From Sediminibacterium sp. TEGAF015 (GTDB lineage: Bacteria; Bacteroidota; Bacteroidia; Chitinophagales; Chitinophagaceae): a DNA stretch of 64,000 bases. Location of the stretch: contig NZ_AP026683.1 in the NCBI RefSeq assembly GCF_025997995.1, positions 496,501 through 560,500 on the forward strand, given 5' to 3'. A model generated the notes under the pieces. That model searched no databases and had not been told where the DNA came from. It was given only the letters and a program-made list of their open reading frames with translations. Positions 1 to 8,253 of this stretch are shown here, one piece after another. How positions within the stretch are numbered: position 1 is the first letter of the stretch; the number at the start of each line of letters is the position of its first letter. Position numbers and translations under genes: made by a program.

Positions 1-262
1 CTTTATTTAGGAATCTATTTTCAAAATTGTAAATTTTGCCCTTTTCCCTTACGGCTAAAAAAGCCTCTTTCGTTGCAACCTTGTCTTGTGTAACTACATT
101 ATCTAAAATAGAAGTGCCTGTTATAGAATCTGCGGGATATCCCAATATCAATTCTGAAGATTTACTGCAGAAAAGAATTTTCCCGTCTAAATTGATGATT
201 TGTATTAAATCGAGCGATAAATCAAGTACTCTAATGATATCTGGATTCTGAAATGTAGACAT
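1..262 (-). CDS. PAS-domain protein, N-terminal part (cut by window edge)
   Basis: The reverse strand reads open from an ATG at 262 to the window edge, giving 87 residues with no stop. Residues from about 17 look like a PAS fold: a short helix, then LIQIINLDGKILFCS, SELILGYPADSITG and a stretch ending near NFENRFL, which matches the usual PAS pattern of strands around a helical ligand-binding core. PAS domains of this kind normally sit at the N-terminus of sensor histidine kinases or other signalling proteins, but the output domain lies outside the window. A forward reading frame over 36-251 is the antisense shadow of this gene. The gene is divergent from the DUF4833 gene that follows. PAS assignment is by motif resemblance only. 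Confidence 0.65.
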   Translation of the reverse strand, partial: MSTFQNPDIIRVLDLSLDLIQIINLDGKILFCSKSSELILGYPADSITGTSILDNVVTQDKVATKEAFLAVREKGKIYNFENRFLNK

Positions 263-365
263 ACTCTAAATTACTGAATAATGATATATTGGATTTTTTT
301 TGAAGGTTTATTTATATGAAAAGATGTGTCTGTTATTTAGTAAATTACCGTCACAATTCCTGGTG

Positions 366-890
366 ATGAGATTTTGCTTTTTATGCTTTTTTCTATTTTT
401 CTATACGCTTTCCAATGCTCAGGAGAATTATCCGATTCCGGCGCCCACTGAAAATAGATTATTCATTATTCAGCACAGCAAGAATCATAATACATACGTG
501 TACGATGCTAATTTTACCATTGACAAAATGTTAAATGAAAAAGATCCTGTGTTGGTTTACCGGGTTGTTTACACAGATGGAGGTATTATTAAGCCCCTGA
601 CGGCTATTCAAAGAAAGCTGGCCTATGGCATTCATGCTAGTAAAATTGCTGACAAATTATATAAGCTCAAACTGGTTTCCTACGGCGGATTAAGTCTTTT
701 GATGAAAATTGGACAGGATGGGAAAGCGTTTGTTGAAGCCCATATCCAGAATCAAACAATTATTATGACCAGGCTGTTCTTGAAAATGAAAGAGGGGAGA
801 AGTGACTTCAATCCTAAACTTGAACAAGTTATTTTATATGGATTCGACGGTTCAGGTAATAGAACGCAATTAAAAATAATTCCAGAATAA
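366..890 (+). CDS. DUF4833 domain-containing exported protein (copy 1)
   Basis: The protein begins with a hydrophobic signal peptide ending in SNAQ if the ATG at 366 is used. In-frame upstream starts exist at 324 (ATG) and 300 (TTG), but 366 gives the cleanest signal peptide. The mature part shares its layout with the protein at 9061-9660: PIPAPTENRLFIIQ against PVPVGIKNQLFYLQ, a TDGGIIK/PEGGMRK turn, an IQRKLAYG/IQKAFAYG helix and a late FNP motif. That is the DUF4833 family, common in Bacteroidota and of unknown function. It probably acts in the periplasm. The stop codon lies four bases before the next gene, so the two are likely co-transcribed. Membership of DUF4833 is fairly sure; its role is unknown. 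Confidence 0.7.
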   Translation: MRFCFLCFFLFFYTLSNAQENYPIPAPTENRLFIIQHSKNHNTYVYDANFTIDKMLNEKDPVLVYRVVYTDGGIIKPLTAIQRKLAYGIHASKIADKLYKLKLVSYGGLSLLMKIGQDGKAFVEAHIQNQTIIMTRLFLKMKEGRSDFNPKLEQVILYGFDGSGNRTQLKIIPE

Positions 891-894
891 TAGT

Positions 895-2598
895 ATGATA
901 AAACGATTGTATTTACTGATGATTGTATGGATGAGTGTTTTTTCATTGCTTGCCCAGCAACTTAATTTCCAATCCATCTATGCTCATCAGGCAAAATCTG
1001 TTTACGGAGTAGGTGAGAAGATATACAGTAAGTTATACATTCGCCAAAATAACAGGCTATTGATGCAGCCTGTAAATGTGTATGTAGATTGGTATAATCC
1101 AGAAGGATTATTACTTGAGCATCAGATTTACCTGGCTCAGAAAGGAGGAGCTGATATTGGTTTTGTTACTCCTAAAGAGTATCAGTTTTCATTTCTTAGA
1201 ATGAGGGCTTACACGCTGGTTTCCATTAATCAATTACCCGAATTTCGTTATTGCGATCAAGTGGTAGCTATATATCAATCTGGTGCAGGCAATCTTACAC
1301 CCGATTCAGCAATAAATACATTTAACAGTACAGCATCGACCCATCAAACAGAAGGTATGCTGGAAATTAAAAAAAATAAACAATCGTTAGATGCAAAAGG
1401 TAAGGTTGAATGGTCTTTGGTAAATAAAACTGGTGATTTTTTAAATCTCTCTGTTTCAATAGTTGAGGAAGAAACGTTTATACCAGGCATTTACAACATT
1501 TTAAAAGACTTCAGGACAGGTAACCAGACCTTTGTTCAAAAAGCACCTCCCTATACTGATGCGTTTGTTCAGGTAAAAGGTGTAATCAAATCTGACCCGG
1601 CAGCATTAAAGAATGCTATGGTTTCTTTTTCTTTGATGAAGAGAGGTACTGTTCCGGTAATTGATCAGGTTCCTGTTACAGATAGCGGAACCTTTTTGGT
1701 TGATCGTTTGGTTATTAATGATTCTGCTACACTGGGTATTCAGCTGGATACCCGTCAGAAGAAAAGGGAAAAGTTGGCTTTGCAATATCAGCAATTGGGT
1801 TTGTTTACAGATGCACCAACCTATGTGAATGATTTCGGCTATCCTTTGCCTGAGTTAAGGTTTCAATCCCCCAAAGCCCGTGAACTTGCTATGTATGTAC
1901 CAGCTGAGAATGAAGTAGTGGTGTATAGTACAAGCAAAAGTCCGCTGCAGGTTCTGGAAGATAAATACACAACTGGGCTTTTTAAGGGTGGTGATGCAAT
2001 CGGCTTTAATATGATGACTCCGAATGCCATTTCTTTTCCCAATATTTTTGAGTTTTTAAAGGGCAAAGTACCGGGGCTGCAAATATTTTTTGACACCGAT
2101 TCTATGGGGCAAAAAAGTATGCCCCGCTTATTTTGGAGATCACAACAGGATATGCTGAAATTTTTTCTGAATCAGGTGAATGTAGATATTGAAACCATTT
2201 TAACCCTGAACATTAATGAAATTGCTTTCATAAAGGTTTTCAAGCCCCCTTTTTTAGGGGCAGCTATGGGAGCTCCAAATGGAGCAATTGCCATATATAC
2301 CAAACTCGGGGATGAAGCCAATTACATTCCCAAAGGGTCTAAGCTTACACAAATTCCTATTAAAGGGTTTACCAGTTATCTGCCGTTTAGCGGACCTCAA
2401 TACAAGTCTGAAAAACAGAAATCAGTAATTGATAAACGCAAATTGCTCCATTGGGCTTCCTCCTTGTATTTAAGTAAGGAACAGCCTGAATACACAATCA
2501 GTTATTATAACAATGACAGAAGTAAAATGCATAGGGTTGTAGTTGAAGGTGTCCAGCAAAATGGAAATCTGATTAGGAAAGAGTTTATTTTGGAGTAA
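895..2598 (+). CDS. Secreted protein with MG2-like N-terminus and TonB-plug-like segment
   Basis: This 567-residue protein has a signal peptide ending near FSLLAQQ. Residues about 28-120 (YGVGEKIYSKLYI, later PEGLLLEHQIYL) resemble the macroglobulin-type MG2 beta domain that begins many Bacteroidota surface proteins. Residues about 350-472 contain NIFEFLKGKVPGLQI, NEIAFIKVFKPP and NGAIAIYTK, which match the plug domain of TonB-dependent receptors. No beta-barrel follows: the protein ends about 95 residues later. It therefore looks like a plug-bearing secreted protein rather than a transporter. It follows the DUF4833 gene by four bases. Its function is not known; it could help a partner barrel or surface lipoprotein. 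Confidence 0.6.
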   Translation: MIKRLYLLMIVWMSVFSLLAQQLNFQSIYAHQAKSVYGVGEKIYSKLYIRQNNRLLMQPVNVYVDWYNPEGLLLEHQIYLAQKGGADIGFVTPKEYQFSFLRMRAYTLVSINQLPEFRYCDQVVAIYQSGAGNLTPDSAINTFNSTASTHQTEGMLEIKKNKQSLDAKGKVEWSLVNKTGDFLNLSVSIVEEETFIPGIYNILKDFRTGNQTFVQKAPPYTDAFVQVKGVIKSDPAALKNAMVSFSLMKRGTVPVIDQVPVTDSGTFLVDRLVINDSATLGIQLDTRQKKREKLALQYQQLGLFTDAPTYVNDFGYPLPELRFQSPKARELAMYVPAENEVVVYSTSKSPLQVLEDKYTTGLFKGGDAIGFNMMTPNAISFPNIFEFLKGKVPGLQIFFDTDSMGQKSMPRLFWRSQQDMLKFFLNQVNVDIETILTLNINEIAFIKVFKPPFLGAAMGAPNGAIAIYTKLGDEANYIPKGSKLTQIPIKGFTSYLPFSGPQYKSEKQKSVIDKRKLLHWASSLYLSKEQPEYTISYYNNDRSKMHRVVVEGVQQNGNLIRKEFILE

Positions 2599-2614
2599 AA
2601 CAAGCGAACTTATT

Positions 2615-2644
2615 TTGCTATTTATAATGTTTGATTTATATTTG
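2615..2644 (+). promoter_or_regulatory. Promoter of tRNA-Arg (Bacteroidota type)
   Basis: TTG at 2615-2617 and TATATTTG at 2637-2644 are separated by 19 bases, which fits the Bacteroidota -33/-7 consensus (TTG, then TAnnTTTG). The predicted start lies near 2650, about 12 bases before the mature tRNA. Confidence 0.7.
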
Positions 2645-2661
2645 CAGCCCGTTAACGGAAT

Positions 2662-2735
2662 GGCTGCGTAGCTCAACTGAATAGAGCATCTGACTACGGA
2701 TCAGAAGGTTTTAGGTTTGAATCCTAACGCGGTCA
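2662..2735 (+). tRNA. tRNA-Arg (anticodon ACG)
   Basis: A full cloverleaf can be drawn over 74 bases. The acceptor arm GGCTGCG pairs with CGCGGTC, allowing two G-U pairs. The D stem is GCTC/GAGC, the anticodon stem TCTGA/TCAGA has loop CTACGGA, and the T stem is TTAGG/CCTAA. The anticodon ACG is at 2696-2698 and reads CGU (after A34 editing, also CGC/CGA). The discriminator base is A and no CCA is encoded. Confidence 0.93.
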
Positions 2736-2737
2736 CT

Positions 2738-2774
2738 AAAAGCCACTGTAACTCTTGTTATGGTGGCTTTTTTA
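2738..2774 (+). terminator. Rho-independent terminator of tRNA-Arg
   Basis: AAAAGCCAC pairs with GTGGCTTTT around a 16-base loop, and the right arm runs into a T tract ending at about 2773. It lies directly after the tRNA. Confidence 0.75.
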
Positions 2775-2848
2775 GTAAGGATTTGTCAGGAATCAGTCAT
2801 GTTCATAAATAATTCTTAAGTAAATAATCAATGTACCAACATTTATTG

Positions 2849-2856
2849 TAATTTTG
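2849..2856 (+). promoter_or_regulatory. -7 box upstream of the TetR/inositol-lipid operon
   Basis: TAATTTTG matches TAnnTTTG, 30 bases before the tetR start codon. There is no clear TTG at -33, so strength is uncertain and activation may be needed. It is the only good box found between the tRNA terminator and the eight-gene run. Confidence 0.5.
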
Positions 2857-2886
2857 GACTCTCAAACCATTTTGGTCTAAAAGTTT

Positions 2887-3480
2887 ATGGTAAAAGAAGA
2901 TATTTTTAAGGAAGACATCCTACGGGAAGCCCAAAAGCTTTTCCAGCTATATGGCCTTAAAAAGACCACTATGGAAGAAATTGCTAAGGCATTGGGTAAG
3001 GGCAAAAGCACATTATATTACTACTATCAAAGCAAGGAGCAAATTTTTGAGGAAGTGCTACAGCGCGAATTGCAGGAAGTGTTCAGGCAAACCCAAATTG
3101 CCGTTGAAAGCGTAAATTCTGCCGAAGAAAAATTAAAGGTTTTTGCTGTTACAAGAATTAAGGTTCTTAGCAATATGTTGAATCTATACCGCTTGGTATG
3201 TGGAGAATTCGTTGAACAAATTCCCTGCGGACGGGTTTTATTTAATGAATATTCGCAATTGGAAACCAAACTGATCCGGTCTATTTTAACATATGGTATT
3301 GAAAAAGGGGAGTTTAACCGGGAAATTGAACAGGAAATGGATTTATTACCCTCTGTAGTAGTTAGCAGTATACGTGGAATAGAACGGGATTTTTTCAACG
3401 ATAAGTTAGTAGGTCTGGAACATAGAATTGGCGCTATCTCCAATTTGTTCGTAAATGGACTTAAGCAAAATAGTAAATAA
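2887..3480 (+). CDS. TetR/AcrR family transcriptional regulator
   Basis: This 197-residue protein has the TetR DNA-binding domain at its N-terminus: ILREAQKLFQLYGLKKTTME is the first helix pair, IAKALGKGKSTLYYYYQSKE the helix-turn-helix, and EQIFEEVL the start of helix 4. The C-terminal two thirds form the variable ligand-binding and dimer domain. It starts 30 bases after a -7 box and ends 29 bases before the inositol-phosphate synthase gene on the same strand. It is therefore likely the first gene of that operon and probably its autogenous regulator. The ligand is unknown; a lipid or lipid precursor would suit the context, but that is inference. Confidence 0.9.
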   Translation: MVKEDIFKEDILREAQKLFQLYGLKKTTMEEIAKALGKGKSTLYYYYQSKEQIFEEVLQRELQEVFRQTQIAVESVNSAEEKLKVFAVTRIKVLSNMLNLYRLVCGEFVEQIPCGRVLFNEYSQLETKLIRSILTYGIEKGEFNREIEQEMDLLPSVVVSSIRGIERDFFNDKLVGLEHRIGAISNLFVNGLKQNSK

Positions 3481-3509
3481 CTGTTATTAATATATAAAGC
3501 GCAAGAATT

Positions 3510-4835
3510 ATGAAACAAAACATCGCCCCTGCAGAAGGGAAACTCGGTATCTTGATTCCAGGTTTAGGTGCCGTTGGCACCACTATGATTGCAGGTGTAA
3601 TTGCTGTCAATAAAGGTTTATCACAGCCCGTTGGTGCTTTAACGCAGATGGGTAATATTCGTTTGGGAAAGAGAACCGAGAATCGCTATCCATTAATCAA
3701 GGATTTTGTTCCATTAGCTAATCTGACTGATATTGTTTTTGGTGGATGGGATGTGTATGCAGATAATGTATTTGAAGCAGCAATGAACGCAAAAGTTCTT
3801 GAACCTATGTTGTTACATGCCGTTAAACCAGAGCTAGAAGCCATTAAGCCCATGAAAGCGGTTTTTGATCGAGAATACATCAAGAACTTAGATGGAACTC
3901 ATATTAAGGAAGGTAATTCCAAATGGGATCTGGCTCAGCAGGTAATAAATGATATTGAACAATTTAAAAAGGATAATGGGTGTAGCCGTGTTGTTATTGT
4001 ATGGTGCGGATCTACAGAAAAATATATTGAAACCAGTGCGGTACACGAAACTTTAGCTGCTTTTGAAGCGGGATTAAAAAACAATGATCCTGCCATTGCT
4101 CCAAGTATGATTTATGCGTATGCAGCTTTAAAACTGGGAGTGCCTTATGCAAATGGAGCGCCTAACTTAACCGTTGATATTCCTGCATTGGAAGCATTGG
4201 CAAAAGAAACACAAACTCCAATTGCCGGTAAAGATTTCAAAACAGGACAAACTTTAATGAAAACGGTATTGGCTCCGGGCTTACATGCAAGAGCGTTGGG
4301 AGTAAGAGGTTGGTTCTCCACCAATATTCTGGGTAACAGAGATGGTTTGGTATTGGATGATCCTGATAACTTTAAAACAAAAGAAGTTTCCAAGTTGAGT
4401 GTATTAGAAGATATTCTTCAACCAGAAGTAAATCCTTCTTTGTATGGCGATTTGTATCATAAAGTTAGAATCAACTATTATCCTCCTCATGGTGATAACA
4501 AGGAGAGCTGGGATAATATCGACATTTTTGGCTGGCTAGGTTATTCTATGCAAATTAAAATCAACTTCCTTTGCCGTGATTCTATTTTGGCAGCTCCCAT
4601 TGTATTAGATCTAGCATTGTTTATGGATCTTGCCAAGCGTTCTAATATGAGTGGTATTCAGGAGTGGTTGTCTTTTTACTTTAAATCTCCACAGACTTTG
4701 CCTGGATTAAGACCTGAACATGATATTTTCAAACAATTAATCAAGTTGCAAAATACATTGAGACATATCATGGGTGAAGATTTGATTACACATCTTGGAT
4801 TGGATTACTACCAGGATGTAGTGGAAGCACTATGA
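3510..4835 (+). CDS. ino1: Inositol-3-phosphate synthase
   Basis: The enzyme converts glucose 6-phosphate to 1L-myo-inositol 3-phosphate using bound NAD. The N-terminus has the dinucleotide-binding loop PGLGAVGTTM (residues about 18-27), and the protein continues with family features such as IRLGKRTENRYPLIKDFVPL, WDVYADNVFEAA and GVPYANGAPN. At 441 residues it has the length usual for the bacterial branch and is shorter than the eukaryotic enzyme. It overlaps the PgpA-like gene by four bases (ATGA), so translation is probably coupled. Downstream are a CDP-alcohol phosphatidyltransferase and a PAP2 phosphotransferase, so its product should feed inositol lipid synthesis rather than free inositol use. 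Confidence 0.93.
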   Translation: MKQNIAPAEGKLGILIPGLGAVGTTMIAGVIAVNKGLSQPVGALTQMGNIRLGKRTENRYPLIKDFVPLANLTDIVFGGWDVYADNVFEAAMNAKVLEPMLLHAVKPELEAIKPMKAVFDREYIKNLDGTHIKEGNSKWDLAQQVINDIEQFKKDNGCSRVVIVWCGSTEKYIETSAVHETLAAFEAGLKNNDPAIAPSMIYAYAALKLGVPYANGAPNLTVDIPALEALAKETQTPIAGKDFKTGQTLMKTVLAPGLHARALGVRGWFSTNILGNRDGLVLDDPDNFKTKEVSKLSVLEDILQPEVNPSLYGDLYHKVRINYYPPHGDNKESWDNIDIFGWLGYSMQIKINFLCRDSILAAPIVLDLALFMDLAKRSNMSGIQEWLSFYFKSPQTLPGLRPEHDIFKQLIKLQNTLRHIMGEDLITHLGLDYYQDVVEAL

Positions 4836-5284
4836 TAAAAATACATGAGATATTATCCAGCTTTTTTGGAATAGGATATATAAAAAAAGGTGGAGGAACA
4901 GTAGCAGCTATTGCAACAGCAATTATTTGGTTTGTTGCAGTAGCTGAACCTGATTCCCCGATAGTGTTAGGAGTCACTTTAGTGGTAACATTATACGGTG
5001 TTTGGGCTGGAAATGAAGTAGAAAGAAATTGGGGAAAAGATAGCAGTAAAGTAGTACTTGATGAAGTAGCAGGAATGTTGGTTGCATTGTTATTTATTCC
5101 AGTTTCGGTGGTAAATGTTTTATTTGCCGTAGTACTTTTTAGGTTTTTTGATATTCTCAAACCTTTGATGATTCGCAAGTTGGAAAAATGGCCGGGAGGC
5201 TGGGGGGTGATGGGAGATGATGTGCTGGCGGGCATTTATAGTAATATTGTTCTGCAGTTATTTCTTCTTTTACAACTATGGTAA
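4832..5284 (+). CDS. PgpA-like phosphatase (probable phosphatidylinositol-phosphate phosphatase)
   Basis: This 150-residue membrane protein carries the PgpA family signatures: GYIKKGGGTVAA near the N-terminus, VLDEVAGM in the middle, RFFDILKP, then GGWGVMGDDVLAGIY with the acidic catalytic residues. Family members remove the phosphate from phosphatidylglycerophosphate. Here the gene lies between inositol-phosphate synthase and a GtrA gene, in an operon with a CDP-alcohol phosphatidyltransferase. The likelier substrate is phosphatidylinositol phosphate, giving phosphatidylinositol. I recall a PgpA-like enzyme assigned that step in the Bacteroides thetaiotaomicron inositol-lipid locus. The family is sure; the substrate is inferred from context. 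A housekeeping PgpA elsewhere in the genome would support this. Confidence 0.8.
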   Translation: MIKIHEILSSFFGIGYIKKGGGTVAAIATAIIWFVAVAEPDSPIVLGVTLVVTLYGVWAGNEVERNWGKDSSKVVLDEVAGMLVALLFIPVSVVNVLFAVVLFRFFDILKPLMIRKLEKWPGGWGVMGDDVLAGIYSNIVLQLFLLLQLW

Positions 5285-5655
5285 AAACTGCATTCATAAA
5301 AGCCCAGGCATCTTCATTAATTGCATCGCTGGTCGATTTTTTGATGACAGTAATGATGGTTGAATGGTTCAGGTTATATGCAGTGCTGGGAGCAGCCATT
5401 GGAACAATTTCCGGTGGGGTTGTTAATTTTCTTTTGGGTAGAAACTGGGTATTTACGGGGGGATCAAAACCGGTTTCTGTGCAGGCCTTCCGTTATTTTT
5501 TGGTGTGGGTAGGCAATTTCATTTTAAACATTGCAGGAATGACGCTAATGATTCAGGTTGTTCATGCTAATTATATTTTTTCAAAAATTTTAATTTCTCT
5601 GTTGGTCGGAATCTTTTATAACTATCTGTTGCAGGGAAAATTTGTATTTAAATAA
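5278..5655 (+). CDS. GtrA family membrane protein
   Basis: The protein is 125 residues with four predicted membrane segments. GtrA family features are visible: IASLVDFLMTVMMVE in helix 1, GAAIGTISGGVVNFLLGRNWVF in helix 2 and the following loop, then a C-terminal YNYLLQGKFVFK. GtrA proteins are thought to move polyprenyl-phosphate-linked sugars across the inner membrane. The gene overlaps the PgpA-like gene by seven bases and ends six bases before the DUF5686 gene. It therefore belongs to the inositol-lipid operon, which hints at a sugar modification or at movement of a lipid head group. That role is inference; no glycosyltransferase is in the run. Confidence 0.88.
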   Translation: MVKTAFIKAQASSLIASLVDFLMTVMMVEWFRLYAVLGAAIGTISGGVVNFLLGRNWVFTGGSKPVSVQAFRYFLVWVGNFILNIAGMTLMIQVVHANYIFSKILISLLVGIFYNYLLQGKFVFK

Positions 5656-5661
5656 AGGTCT

Positions 5662-8211
5662 ATGAAAGACAGATTCGGGTTTAAGTTAATCATCATGCTG
5701 ATGAGCATTTTATTTGTTCATCAATTAAGCGCTCAGGAAACTGTGGTTAAGGGTATTGTTGTTGATTCAATAACCAAGAAGCCTTTGCAAGGGGTAAGTG
5801 TTTATTTTTTGAAGGGAAGAGGGGTAGTTACAGACAGCCTTGGACGTTACATGATTATTACCAATACGAGCATAAATAAAGTGGTTGTTTCTTCTGTTGG
5901 ATTCCGACAGGTTCAGTTTACGGTTAATCGATTTAAGATGCAGGAATTGAATATTGAATTAGGACCAGACCCTTCATTATTAACTAATGTAACTGTATCA
6001 ACCAATAAAAGGGCAAAGTATAGAAACAAAGACAATCCGGCTGTAGAGCTTATTAGGAAAGTAATTGAGAACAGGGATAACAATAAAGTAGCAAGTTATG
6101 ATTATGTTGAGTACGAGCAGTACGAAAAAATAAATGCAGCATTAAGCTCTGCCAATGATAAGGTTACTAATTCTCGTATGTTAAAAAAATATAGTTTTCT
6201 CTTCGAGAACAGAGATAGCTCTAAGTTAAGCGGCAAATCCCTGATTCCTATTTACATGGAAGAACGCTTGTCCAAGCAATATCTTCGTAAGGATCCTTCT
6301 GCTTCCAAATCCATTATCTTGGGCGAGAAGAAAGTTAATTTCGGAAGTTATATTGATAACGATGGATTGAGTTCGTTGCTGAACAGATTATATGAAAATG
6401 TAGATATCTACGAGAATAATATTCCCATTTTTACCTATCAGTTCCTCAGTCCAATCGCAAATGCTGCACCTACTTTTTACATGTACTATATCAGAGATAC
6501 TGTCACTGATGATTATGGAACCAAGTTGGTGAAATTGTATTTTACGCCGCGAAATACCAATGACCTATTATTTAGAGGCAACATGTTTATTACGTTAGAT
6601 GGCAACTATGCCGTTCAGAAAATAAATATGTTCATTAGTAGAAATGCCAATATTAACTGGATTAAGGAATTACATGCCGATTTGGAATTTGAGAGAGGAG
6701 AAGACAAAAAGTACCATGTAGTCAAGAGCAATCTGATGGCCGACATGGGTTTGAGCAAGAGCAGTACCAGTGGTGGTTTCTTTGGTGAAAGAACCGTTTC
6801 TTACAAGGGGTTCACTACCAATAAGCCATTGGCAGACTCCATTTTCGAGGGGCCTGCAATTGTTAGAAATGAGGCTGTAATATCGAAAATGCCAGACAGT
6901 TTCTGGGTTTCACGAAGACATAATCCCTTGTCTGTGCCAGAATCAAAAGTGTACAGCAATATTGATAGTCTGGAGAAAATGCCTTCTTTCAGAAGGACCC
7001 TGGCTTTATTTACTTTATTATTTGCCGGATATGGAAATTTAGGACCTGTTGAAATTGGACCGGTAAATACATTCTATAGCTTTAATCCGGTAGAAGGATT
7101 CAGATTACGTGTTGGTGGTAGAACTACTCCAGCCATGAGCAAACGACTGTATTTTGAAACCTATGGTGCTTATGGATTTAATGACAAACAATGGAAGGGC
7201 TTTTTAAGTGCAACTTATTCACTCAACAATAAGTCTATTTATACCTTCCCACTCAATTATATTAGAATAAGTGCGCAGAGTGATACCAAAATTCCCGGAC
7301 AAGATTTAGAGTTTGTGCAAGAAGATAACTTTTTGCTTTCTTTTAAAAGAGGCAACAACGAACGCTGGTTATACAATAATACCTATCAGTTTGAATATGT
7401 AAAAGAATTCAAGAATCGTTTATCATTCAATATTGGTTTTAAGAACTGGCATCAACAACCTGCAGGTATTTTAACCTATACCAAGGCCAATAATGAAAAT
7501 ATTCAGAACGTAATAACAACTGAAATAAACGGACAAATCCGTTATGCACCGAATGAAAAATTTTATCAGGGTAAAGTATATCGTATTCCTATTTTTACTA
7601 AGTACCCCATATTTACTTTAAGCGCAGCCGCGGGTGTTAAAGGATTGCTGGGTGGTCAATACAACTACCAGAAGCTGGATTTGAGAATAGAAAAAAGAAA
7701 CTATCTGGGAAGATTGGGATATGCGGATGCAACGCTAGAAGGTGGATATATTTTTGGTCAATTGCCATTCCCATTGCTTACGGTACACAGAGCCAACCAG
7801 ACTTTTGCCTATCAGTTGAATTCCTATAATATGATGAACTTCCTGGAATTCGTGAGTGACAGATACGCATCATTTACTTGGGTACATCATTTCATGGGAA
7901 TTGTCTTTAACAGAGTGCCCTTGTTAAAAAAGCTTAAATTCAGAGAAGTGGCTTCATTCAAAATATTGTACGGAGGTGTAAGAGATGAAAACAATCCAAC
8001 ACTGAATCCCAATTTATTCAAGTATCCAACAATTAACGGTGCAACCACAACTTTTGCACTTGATCCGGCAAAGCCATATATGGAAGCTAGTGTTGGGGTA
8101 GAAAATATTCTAAAGATTTTACGTGTTGACTTTGTTAAGCGTTTAAGCTACTTAGATAACCCGGGAATTTCTCCTTACGGTATCAGAACCAGATTCAGAT
8201 TTGATTTTTAA
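5662..8211 (+). CDS. DUF5686 outer-membrane-type protein with carboxypeptidase-regulatory domain
   Basis: This 849-residue protein has a signal peptide ending LSAQ (about residue 25). An N-terminal carboxypeptidase-D regulatory-like domain follows (VVKGIVVDSITKKPLQGVSV, SVGFRQVQFTV; residues about 28-95). The rest is the DUF5686 region, rich in alternating beta strands with aromatic residues and ending in RTRFRFDF. The terminal aromatic residue and the strand pattern suggest a beta-barrel in the outer membrane. Similar proteins are widespread in Bacteroidota and poorly understood. It sits six bases after gtrA and 42 before the phosphatidyltransferase gene. A barrel inside a lipid operon could assist lipid export or surface display, but this is inference. 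Confidence 0.8.
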   Translation: MKDRFGFKLIIMLMSILFVHQLSAQETVVKGIVVDSITKKPLQGVSVYFLKGRGVVTDSLGRYMIITNTSINKVVVSSVGFRQVQFTVNRFKMQELNIELGPDPSLLTNVTVSTNKRAKYRNKDNPAVELIRKVIENRDNNKVASYDYVEYEQYEKINAALSSANDKVTNSRMLKKYSFLFENRDSSKLSGKSLIPIYMEERLSKQYLRKDPSASKSIILGEKKVNFGSYIDNDGLSSLLNRLYENVDIYENNIPIFTYQFLSPIANAAPTFYMYYIRDTVTDDYGTKLVKLYFTPRNTNDLLFRGNMFITLDGNYAVQKINMFISRNANINWIKELHADLEFERGEDKKYHVVKSNLMADMGLSKSSTSGGFFGERTVSYKGFTTNKPLADSIFEGPAIVRNEAVISKMPDSFWVSRRHNPLSVPESKVYSNIDSLEKMPSFRRTLALFTLLFAGYGNLGPVEIGPVNTFYSFNPVEGFRLRVGGRTTPAMSKRLYFETYGAYGFNDKQWKGFLSATYSLNNKSIYTFPLNYIRISAQSDTKIPGQDLEFVQEDNFLLSFKRGNNERWLYNNTYQFEYVKEFKNRLSFNIGFKNWHQQPAGILTYTKANNENIQNVITTEINGQIRYAPNEKFYQGKVYRIPIFTKYPIFTLSAAAGVKGLLGGQYNYQKLDLRIEKRNYLGRLGYADATLEGGYIFGQLPFPLLTVHRANQTFAYQLNSYNMMNFLEFVSDRYASFTWVHHFMGIVFNRVPLLKKLKFREVASFKILYGGVRDENNPTLNPNLFKYPTINGATTTFALDPAKPYMEASVGVENILKILRVDFVKRLSYLDNPGISPYGIRTRFRFDF

Positions 8212-8253
8212 TTTGAATTCTTCAATGTTACAATTTGAAAAAAACAATTACAA

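Noticed and set aside
36-251. Forward open frame of 71 codons at the left edge
   Set aside because: It is antisense to a longer, PAS-like reverse frame that is open to the window edge.
3027-3518. Long reverse frame over the TetR gene
   Set aside because: Antisense shadow of a clear TetR protein; composition is not protein-like.
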